Below, piece after piece: positions 27,057 to 34,453 of a DNA stretch of 64,000 nt. The translations under genes and the position numbers were made by a program. The stretch covers positions 2,469,042 through 2,533,041 of the forward strand of contig NZ_CP018154.1 in NCBI RefSeq assembly GCF_001889025.1. Direction: 5' to 3'. The notes below the pieces were generated by a model. That model saw only the letters and a program-made list of their open reading frames with translations. It did not search any database and was not told where the DNA came from. The stretch is from Sphingorhabdus lutea. GTDB lineage: Bacteria; Pseudomonadota; Alphaproteobacteria; Sphingomonadales; Sphingomonadaceae. Numbering within the stretch: position 1 is the first letter of the stretch; every line of letters begins with the position of its first letter.

Positions 27057-29063
27057 TTATTGACAGGCCAGACATTCATCATAATCGGTGGTTTCGGCGG
27101 TCATCAATTCCACCTTTTTGGGATCAAGCGTGTTGTCCGCCTCTACCCCGCCGCCAAGTTGATTTTCCGCGCCCTCGCTTCCGGCGAAACCGGCGCGTTG
27201 CATGGATTTACTGCGCAGATAATATAGCGATTTGACGCCAAGTTCCCATGCGCGAAAATGCAGCATCAACAAATCCCATTTTTCCACATCCGCCGGAATG
27301 AACAGGTTTAATGATTGCGCCTGATCAACATAGGGGGTGCGGTCCGCCGCCAATTCAATCAACCAACGTTGGTCAATTTCAAAACTGGTTTTGAAACTAT
27401 CCTTTTCCTCTTGGCTTAAAAAATCAAGATGTTGGACCGAACCACCACGTTCAAGAATGGAATTCCACACATTATTACTGTCCTTTGATTTGGCGATTAA
27501 CAATTTTTCCAAATAGGGATTTTTCACGATAAAGCTGCCCGACAGGGTTTTATGCGTGTAAATATTGGCCGGTATTGGTTCAATACATGCCGAAGTGCCG
27601 CCGCAAATGATGGAAATGGACGCGGTGGGGGCAATGGCCATTTTACAGGAAAAACGCTCCATCACGCCTTGGTCAGCCGCATCGGGGCATGGCCCGCGTT
27701 CTTTGGCCAACATCATCGACGCGGTATCCACCTGCGCACGAATATGTTTGAACATTTTCAAATTCCAGCTTTTGGCCATCGCGCTTTCAAAACCAAGGCC
27801 GCGTGCTTGTAAAAAGCTGTGAAAACCCATAACGCCCAAGCCAACGGAACGTTCACGCGCTGCGCTATATTTTGCGCGGGCCATGACATCGGGCGCCCGG
27901 TCGATGAAATCTTGCAGCACATTGTCAAGCATGCGCATCACATCTTCGATAAATCCTTTTTCGCCATTCCATTCATCCCATTTTTCCATATTGAGCGAGG
28001 AAAGGCAGCACACCGCCGTGCGGTCATTGCCCAAATGGTCAATTCCCGTGGGCAAGGTGATTTCACTGCACAAATTGGATGTGGATACTTTTAAGCCAAC
28101 ATCGCGGTGATGTTTGGGCATTTGTTTGTTCACCGTATCAGCAAAGATAATATAGGGCTCACCCGTGGCAAGGCGGGTTTCGACCAATTTTTGGAACAGG
28201 CTGCGTGCATCAACACTGCCGCGCACTTCGCCCGTTTTGGGTGATTTTAATTCAAATTCTTCCCCATTGCGCACCGCCTCCATAAAGGCGTCGGTCAACA
28301 ACACACCATGGTGCAGGTTTAATGCCTTGCGGTTAAAATCGCCCGATGGTTTGCGCACTTCCAAAAATTCTTCGATTTCGGGGTGCGATACATCCAAATA
28401 ACATGCCGCCGAGCCACGGCGCAATGAACCTTGCGAAATGGCAAGGGTTAATGAATCCATCACGCGAACAAAGGGGATGATGCCGCTGGTTTTACCATTA
28501 AGGCCGACCGGCTCACCAATGGCGCGAACATGCCCCCAATAGGTACCAATACCGCCCCCGCGAGAAGCGAGCCATACATTTTCATTCCATGTTTTTACAA
28601 TGCCGTCCAAACTATCCTCAACAGAGTTTAAATAGCATGAAATGGGCAGGCCGCGCCCTGTGCCACCATTGGATAAAACGGGGGTGGCAGGCATGAACCA
28701 AAGCTGGCTGATATAATCATATAGGCGCTGGGCATGCTCCGCATCATCGGCATAGGCGGAGGCAACACGCGCGAATAAATCTTGGTAACTTTCATTGGGT
28801 AATAAATAACGGTCTTGTAATGTTTCTTTGCCAAATTCGGTTAACAACGCATCGCGGCTGGGGTCGGTTTTAATGTCGAAACGGCGTTTATCAATGGATT
28901 TGCTGTTGGGAAGTTCAGAGCTTGCCATTTCTTGGGCCGCATTGGCCATCACCGCTGCAATCGCCGCCTCTTTGCTTTCGATTTTTGATTCGGTTTTGCT
29001 GTGCGTTTCCGTCATCGCTACATCCTCAATTGTCGCTTCGCGCTCTAAATCTCTTAAGTCCAT
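27057..29063 (-). CDS. nrdA: Class Ia ribonucleotide reductase, large subunit
   Basis: NrdA is the catalytic subunit. I chose the ATG at 29063 (MDLRDLEREATIEDV). The core is recognisable from PATPVLSNGGTGRGLPISCY (substrate-site Cys), SRGGGIGTYWG, NLCSEITLPTG, AVCCLSSLNMEKWD (second active-site Cys), YVDQAQSLNLFIPADVEKW and the C-terminal redox pair ECLACQ. The first 65 residues show no ATP-cone signature, so allosteric activity control at that site appears absent. At 668 residues it is shorter than the E. coli protein for that reason. Transcribed with nrdB. Confidence 0.95.
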   Translation of the reverse strand: MDLRDLEREATIEDVAMTETHSKTESKIESKEAAIAAVMANAAQEMASSELPNSKSIDKRRFDIKTDPSRDALLTEFGKETLQDRYLLPNESYQDLFARVASAYADDAEHAQRLYDYISQLWFMPATPVLSNGGTGRGLPISCYLNSVEDSLDGIVKTWNENVWLASRGGGIGTYWGHVRAIGEPVGLNGKTSGIIPFVRVMDSLTLAISQGSLRRGSAACYLDVSHPEIEEFLEVRKPSGDFNRKALNLHHGVLLTDAFMEAVRNGEEFELKSPKTGEVRGSVDARSLFQKLVETRLATGEPYIIFADTVNKQMPKHHRDVGLKVSTSNLCSEITLPTGIDHLGNDRTAVCCLSSLNMEKWDEWNGEKGFIEDVMRMLDNVLQDFIDRAPDVMARAKYSAARERSVGLGVMGFHSFLQARGLGFESAMAKSWNLKMFKHIRAQVDTASMMLAKERGPCPDAADQGVMERFSCKMAIAPTASISIICGGTSACIEPIPANIYTHKTLSGSFIVKNPYLEKLLIAKSKDSNNVWNSILERGGSVQHLDFLSQEEKDSFKTSFEIDQRWLIELAADRTPYVDQAQSLNLFIPADVEKWDLLMLHFRAWELGVKSLYYLRSKSMQRAGFAGSEGAENQLGGGVEADNTLDPKKVELMTAETTDYDECLACQ

Positions 29064-29108
29064 TTTTACCCCATTATCACAAATTTTTTCATGGGGATTA
29101 TACCCCAT

Positions 29109-29904
29109 ATTTTACATTCAAATTGCCCATGATAATGGGCCAATAAGGACGATCGGCTCGCCCTTATTTTTTTAACATTTGCGCCGATTATATTCGGCAA
29201 GTTTTGCGACCTATTATTATCTTCTATTTATATTTTCGCAGTGGGATAAGATGTCCCTTATACCCTATTTTTTGACCGTCGGGAACAAAAACGCTTCAAC
29301 CAATATATATTGGTTAAGACGCAACCGATAAATGTTTATATGCCCGCAAAATTGGGCCGAAAATTGGCCATTTGCCCCAATTTTTGGGACAAAAGACCTC
29401 CATCACCAGAAACTGGTAATTTCAAAAAACACAATCTGTTGGGTATGCCCCCTATGGCCAACCGCTACCTATAGTGCCTATATTATTTTGAAGCGCAAGA
29501 GGGTAAATTAACATTTAACGTAAAAATAAGACTCGACTCATCCTATGTTCGATTCGGTTCATCGCAACATAAAATATGGTGCAGTGCCGCGAGCCAGCCT
29601 CCACCAATGCTTTGCCAGATTTTTAACCATGAAATGACAGGCTGTAAAAAAATATTCTTAGCATGAGTGAAATTTACACCATTTTGCATCACAATAAATA
29701 TGGCAAAAAATCCATGCTAAAATCATTGCAAAACCATCAGCTTTATCGCAACATTATTGCGCCTCCAAAATATGCATAAAATATGTCCAAATGATGCATT
29801 ACAAATATGCCACAGGCTTTCACTCACTCCATCATTATGATAGGGCGGCTCTTGAACATAGAATTACCATTTTTGCGCAGAATCAATGAATAGAAAGCCC
29901 CATC
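29109..29904. other. Long gene-free stretch between nrdA and fumarase
   Basis: No reading frame with coding character is visible on either strand. It holds an inverted repeat GCCCAT-GATA-ATGGGC near 29135-29150, a perfect 18-bp palindrome at 29298-29315, and AT-rich sequence up to the fumarase start. It must carry the promoters of both divergent genes. A non-coding RNA is possible but I cannot support one. Confidence 0.5.
29298..29315. promoter_or_regulatory. Perfect 18-bp palindrome upstream of nrdA
   Basis: AACCAATATATATTGGTT is an exact dyad about 235 bases before the nrdA start. Its core CAATATATATTG resembles the NrdR box but is two bases longer at the centre, so NrdR is only a weak guess. 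A degenerate AACCGATAAATGTTTA lies 25 bases further on. Confidence 0.45.
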
Positions 29905-31416
29905 ATGATCGTTATTAAAGAATCAGACCTGATTGAAAGCGTCGCCGATGCCCTGCAATTTATCAGCTATTATCATCCCATGGATTATATCCGCGCCCTT
30001 GGCGAAGCGTATAAGGCCGAACAAGCGCCCGCCGCAAAGGATGCAATGGCGCAAATTTTAACCAATAGCCGTATGTGCGCAGAGGGGCACCGCCCGATTT
30101 GCCAAGATACCGGTATTGTTAATGTGTTCATCAAATGGGGGCAAAATTGCCGGTTGGAATCAGACAAAAGCCTGCAAGAGGTGGTGGATGAAGGGGTGCG
30201 CCGCGCCTATTTACATGCCGAAAATAAATTACGCGCATCGGTGCTGGCCGACCCTGCCTTTACCCGCCGCAATACCAAAGATAATACACCCAGCATTTTG
30301 AACGTTGAAATGGTCATGGGCGATAAGGTTCAAGTCGATGTCGCGGCAAAGGGCGGCGGCAGCGAGGCCAAAAGCAAGTTTAAGATGATGAACCCATCGG
30401 ATAATATTGTCGAATGGGTAAAGGAAATGATCCCGCAAATGGGCGCGGGTTGGTGTCCGCCCGGTATGTTGGGCATTGGTATTGGCGGCACAGCGGAAAA
30501 ATGCATGTTGCTGGCCAAGGAATCGCTGATGGGGCAAATTGACATGGCGCAATTGAAACAGCGCGGCCCGCAAAATGATATTGAGGCATTGCGGATTGAA
30601 ATATTTGATGCGGTCAATGCCATGGGCGTGGGCGCACAGGGTTTGGGCGGGCTGTCCACCATATTAGACGTGAAAATTTTGGACTATCCCTGCCATGCCG
30701 CCAATAAACCCGTGGCCATGATCCCCAATTGCGCGGCCACCCGCCATGCCCATTTCACATTGGACGGCAGCGGGCCAAGCTTTTTGGAAACCCCCGATTT
30801 ATCGCAATGGCCCGATGTGCACTGGCAACCCGATAGCAGCGCCAAACATGTGCAATTGGACAATTTAACCGCTGAGGAAGTGCAAAGTTGGAAACAGGGG
30901 GATAGATTATTATTATCCGGCAAAATGCTGACGGGACGCGATGCCGCGCATAAACGCATAGCCGACATGTTGGCAGCGGGTGAGGAATTGCCCGTGTCAT
31001 TCAAAGGTCGCATGATTTATTATGTTGGGCCGGTTGATCCTGTGGGCGAGGAAATTGTCGGCCCCGCCGGCCCCACCACCGCCACCCGCATGGATAAATT
31101 TACCGATATGATGTTGCAGCAGGGCCTGCTTGCCATGGTGGGTAAGGCAGAGCGCGGACCCGATGCCACCAACGCCATTAAAAATGGCAAAAGCGCCTAT
31201 TTAATGGCGGTGGGCGGTGCGGCTTACCTTGTTTCCCGCGCGATTAAGGGCAGCAAAGTGGTTGGTTTTGAAGATTTAGGGATGGAAGCCATTTATGAAT
31301 TTGAGGTGGAAAATTTCCCCGTCACCGTCGCGGTGGATAGCGAGGGGAATAATGTCCACCAGCTAGCGCCGCTTGTTTGGCGGGACAAAATCGCCAAAGA
31401 GGGATTGTTACAATAA
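29905..31416 (+). CDS. fumA: Class I (iron-sulphur) fumarate hydratase
   Basis: The enzyme hydrates fumarate to L-malate in the TCA cycle, using a [4Fe-4S] cluster. The 503-residue product carries both domains in one chain: the alpha-type domain with CAEGHRPICQDTGIVNVF and GWCPPGMLGIGIGGTAEKCM, which contain the probable cluster cysteines, and the beta-type domain beginning near residue 340 with SGKMLTGRDAAHKRIADML and IYYVGPVDPVG. Length and order are normal for single-chain FumA. The symbol is family-level. As an oxygen-sensitive form, it may be paired with a class II enzyme elsewhere. Confidence 0.94.
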   Translation: MIVIKESDLIESVADALQFISYYHPMDYIRALGEAYKAEQAPAAKDAMAQILTNSRMCAEGHRPICQDTGIVNVFIKWGQNCRLESDKSLQEVVDEGVRRAYLHAENKLRASVLADPAFTRRNTKDNTPSILNVEMVMGDKVQVDVAAKGGGSEAKSKFKMMNPSDNIVEWVKEMIPQMGAGWCPPGMLGIGIGGTAEKCMLLAKESLMGQIDMAQLKQRGPQNDIEALRIEIFDAVNAMGVGAQGLGGLSTILDVKILDYPCHAANKPVAMIPNCAATRHAHFTLDGSGPSFLETPDLSQWPDVHWQPDSSAKHVQLDNLTAEEVQSWKQGDRLLLSGKMLTGRDAAHKRIADMLAAGEELPVSFKGRMIYYVGPVDPVGEEIVGPAGPTTATRMDKFTDMMLQQGLLAMVGKAERGPDATNAIKNGKSAYLMAVGGAAYLVSRAIKGSKVVGFEDLGMEAIYEFEVENFPVTVAVDSEGNNVHQLAPLVWRDKIAKEGLLQ

Positions 31417-31491
31417 CATATTTTACAACTAAATATTGACGTATTTTCATAGTAATAGGCATAATTCAGGGCAAAGTGAGGAGCAAGGATA

Positions 31492-31884
31492 TTGAGCGCA
31501 GATATGACAAAAAAGGGTTCATGTAATTGCGGTAAAATATCCTTTGAGGTTCGGGGGGCTCTTGGCACGCCCGACGCCTGTCACTGTAGCCAATGCCGAA
31601 AACAATCGGGCCATTATTGGGTATCAACCGATATTGAAATCGCCAATGTCACGATAAAGGGGGAAAGGCATCTTAACTGGTATGCTGCATCCCCCAAAGT
31701 GCGCAGGGGTTTTTGTAAAATATGCGGGTCATTTTTATTTTGGCACCCAAATGGGCGCAGCAGCATCGCCATCGCAATGGGCGCATTTGACATGCCGACC
31801 AATATAAAATTGGCCCACCATATTTTTGTGCGTGAAAAGGGCGATTATTATGACATTGCTGACGGCCTGCCCCAAGAAGAATAA
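31492..31884 (+). CDS. GFA-family zinc-binding protein
   Basis: The 130-residue protein has the glutathione-dependent formaldehyde-activating (GFA) fold with its cysteine pattern: GSCNCGKISFEV, ACHCSQCRKQSG and GFCKICGSFLFWHPNG, which bind two zinc ions. Most GFA proteins do not have a proven formaldehyde role. The start is either TTG at 31492 directly after AAGGATA or ATG at 31504; I list the first for its better-spaced ribosome site. It stands alone between fumA and a terminator. Confidence 0.85.
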   Translation: MSADMTKKGSCNCGKISFEVRGALGTPDACHCSQCRKQSGHYWVSTDIEIANVTIKGERHLNWYAASPKVRRGFCKICGSFLFWHPNGRSSIAIAMGAFDMPTNIKLAHHIFVREKGDYYDIADGLPQEE

Positions 31885-31924
31885 TCTATTCCAATAATAA
31901 TATTCACATATAAACCGCACAATA

Positions 31925-31951
31925 AAAAGGGCGGTCAGAAGGCCGCCCTTT
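31925..31951. terminator. Bidirectional terminator between GFA gene and lipoprotein gene
   Basis: AAAGGGCGG-TCAGAAGG-CCGCCCTTT is a perfect 9-bp stem between two convergent genes, with A-rich left and T-containing right flanks. Confidence 0.75.
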
Positions 31952-31990
31952 CATTTGGGGGTTAATCCAAATGTGAACTTTATCGCACAA

Positions 31991-32806
31991 TCAATCTTCG
32001 CGCGTGCGCTCTTCCATTCTGGTGCTTCTTGCCGGTGCTTGCTGACGCGTGGGGCGTTCGACGCGTTGCTGCACTCTTGGCGTTTGCCCTGATTGTGCTG
32101 CTGGTGCAGCGGCGGGCGGTGCACTACGTGGTGGGCGGACATTGACAACAGGGGCGGCATTTGTGGCGGGCGCGCTAACAGCGCCGCCAACATTTACCCC
32201 TGCACCTGTATTGCCGCCACGATTTCCGCGCCGACCCTGATAATTACCGCCATTGGTGCTTTCACCCCTGCGGCTTTCGCGGGCATCGCGGATGATTTTT
32301 TCGCCAAAGCCATTGCCGCTGCCCCGTCCATTGGCATCATCACGGCCATTATCATCACGGCCATTATCATCGCGGTCATTTCTACGATTATTTCGGCGTT
32401 CATCACGGTCCCTGCCGCGCCGACCATCATTATAATCACCTTGACGATTGCCCCGGCCGCGATAGCCGTAATTTCCGCCGCGATTATAATTATTGCGATA
32501 CCAATTATAACGCTGGCGGCCCCAATAGCTGCGATGATGATCATACATTTGATATCGCAATCCGCCACGGTCGAATATATAAATGCCATAGCCGGGATAA
32601 TAATAATTATCATACCAACCGCCGCTATAACCTATATTATAAAAACCATATCCATAATCACAGCTATAATAACTGTCATAAGGGGCGTAGGGATCGCAGC
32701 TATAAGAAGAATCATAATTATGATAACCATCATCATATAATCCATACATGCAGCCGCTCATCAATAATGAACCGCCGACCAAAGAGGCAAATTTGCCTAA
32801 TTTCAT
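31991..32806 (-). CDS. Tyr/Gly- and Arg/Asn-rich lipoprotein
   Basis: From the ATG at 32806 the 271-residue protein has a signal peptide with lipobox SLLMSGCMY. The next 90 residues are extremely rich in Tyr, Gly, Asp and Ser with several cysteines (SYSCDPYAPYDSYYSCDYGY). Residues 100-200 are Arg/Gly/Asn/Asp-rich with near-perfect RDDNG repeats, and the last 70 are Ala/Pro/Gln/Arg-rich. Most of the protein is likely disordered. RGGLRYQMYDHHRSYWGRQR resembles a segment found in other sphingomonad surface proteins. No function can be given. Confidence 0.65.
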   Translation of the reverse strand: MKLGKFASLVGGSLLMSGCMYGLYDDGYHNYDSSYSCDPYAPYDSYYSCDYGYGFYNIGYSGGWYDNYYYPGYGIYIFDRGGLRYQMYDHHRSYWGRQRYNWYRNNYNRGGNYGYRGRGNRQGDYNDGRRGRDRDERRNNRRNDRDDNGRDDNGRDDANGRGSGNGFGEKIIRDARESRRGESTNGGNYQGRRGNRGGNTGAGVNVGGAVSAPATNAAPVVNVRPPRSAPPAAAPAAQSGQTPRVQQRVERPTRQQAPARSTRMEERTRED

Positions 32807-33050
32807 TATCTTATCTATCGCCATTTTTCACCCCTTTGCATATTTGGGCAGATATTACTGAAACAGCAATCTCGTCATACCCACAATCTATACACTCAAT
32901 TTTTTATTATTTACGAGTCGTTTATTGTTTTAGTTCATATAAGTTGAATTTAATATGAACAATAATGCATATATATATTCGCAATTACTTGACCTTATAC
33001 GGATAGATGATAGATTTAATTGAGCGTTTAACATAAAGTGGAGAGATAAT

Positions 33051-34418
33051 ATGTCATATGCGCATAGTGAAGAAGCAAATCCCCATTGGGTGCGCCCTCC
33101 ATCATTAAAAGATATTGAACATATACCCGGTGAAACTGGCCTGCCCTTAATCGGCAATACATTTGCCGTGCTGGCCGATCCCATTGGCTTTGGCAATAAA
33201 ATGCAGGCAAATTATGGCAAAATATATCGCAACCGCGCCTTTGGTCAAAATACCGTCATGCTGCTTGGCCCAGATGCCAATGAATTGGTTTTGTTCGACA
33301 GGAATAAATTATTTTCCAATGAACAAGGATGGGGGCCGGTGTTAAATTTGCTGTTCCCACGCGGGTTAATGTTGATGGATTTTGACCATCACCGCATGGA
33401 CCGCAAGGCATTATCCATTGCGTTTAAACCCGAACCAATGCGGGCATATTGCACGGCGTTAAGCCAGGGTATTTATCGCCGAATTGCCGATTGGCCAAAT
33501 GATTTGCAATTTTACCCCGCGATCAAACAATTAACATTGGACCTTGCCGCCACATCATTTTTGGGCATTGATTGGGGGCCAGAGGCGGATAAAATAAATA
33601 CCGCCTTTGTTGATATGGTGGCCGCCTCTGTCGGTGTAGCGCGCACGCCCATTCCCTTTACCAAAATGGCGCGCGGGGTGGCGGGACGGAAATATTTAAT
33701 TGATTATTTTACCCCGCAAATTGCCGAGCGCCGCCGTAATGAAAATATGCAGGATATGTTCAGCCAATTTTGCCGCGCAACACGCGAAGATGGCGAATAT
33801 ATGGCCGATGATGAAATTGTTGATCATATGAATTTTTTGATGATGGCTGCGCATGACACCATCACCTCCTCCATTACATCTATGGTCTGGTTGCTTGCCA
33901 AAAATCCAGACTGGCAGGAAAAATTGCGCGAGGAATGTTTGTCGATCGCCCCAGCGGGTGGAGCAATAGCTTATGAGGATTTATCCAAATTCACCCTAAC
34001 CGAAATGGCGTTTAAGGAATCATTGCGCCTGATCCCCCCCGTGCCCAGCATCCCGCGCCGCGCGGTAAAGGATTTTGAATTTGGCGGATATCATATTCCC
34101 GCCGGCACAGCGGTGGGCGTTGCCCCATCCTTTGTTCATCATATGGCCGAATATTGGCCCGAACCTGAAAAATTTGATCCGATGCGCTTTACGCCAGAGG
34201 CGATAAAGGAACGGCATAAATTTGCATGGGTTCCCTTTGGCGGGGGGGCACATATGTGCCTTGGCCTGCATTTTGCCTATGAACAGATGAAAATATTCAT
34301 GCATCATTTGCTGACATCGCGCAGTATAGAGGTGAATAATGGATATGAACCCAAATGGCAGGCATGGCCTATCCCCAAACCAAAGGATGGATTGCATGTG
34401 ACGTTAAGGCCGCTTTGA
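33051..34418 (+). CDS. Cytochrome P450
   Basis: The 455-residue haem monooxygenase has the I-helix oxygen-activating segment MMAAHDTITSSI, the K-helix ExxR in FKESLRLIPPVPSIPR and the haem-thiolate motif FGGGAHMCLGLHFA. The opening IPGETGLPLIGNTFAVLADP is typical of the CYP26/CYP120-like branch that acts on terpenoid or retinoid substrates, but substrate cannot be read from sequence. No ferredoxin or reductase gene is next to it. GGAGAGATA precedes the ATG. Confidence 0.92.
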   Translation: MSYAHSEEANPHWVRPPSLKDIEHIPGETGLPLIGNTFAVLADPIGFGNKMQANYGKIYRNRAFGQNTVMLLGPDANELVLFDRNKLFSNEQGWGPVLNLLFPRGLMLMDFDHHRMDRKALSIAFKPEPMRAYCTALSQGIYRRIADWPNDLQFYPAIKQLTLDLAATSFLGIDWGPEADKINTAFVDMVAASVGVARTPIPFTKMARGVAGRKYLIDYFTPQIAERRRNENMQDMFSQFCRATREDGEYMADDEIVDHMNFLMMAAHDTITSSITSMVWLLAKNPDWQEKLREECLSIAPAGGAIAYEDLSKFTLTEMAFKESLRLIPPVPSIPRRAVKDFEFGGYHIPAGTAVGVAPSFVHHMAEYWPEPEKFDPMRFTPEAIKERHKFAWVPFGGGAHMCLGLHFAYEQMKIFMHHLLTSRSIEVNNGYEPKWQAWPIPKPKDGLHVTLRPL

Positions 34419-34453
34419 CACGGCCCTAAGTCTATATCATTATAATATATTGA

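Noticed and set aside
29298..29315. NrdR box
   Set aside because: The palindrome centre is two bases longer than the consensus and no second correctly spaced box is present; kept only as an unnamed palindrome.
32093..32740. Ile/Thr/Ala-rich 215-codon frame on the plus strand
   Set aside because: It is the antisense shadow of the Tyr/Arg/Asn-rich lipoprotein; its composition is explained by the complement of those codons.
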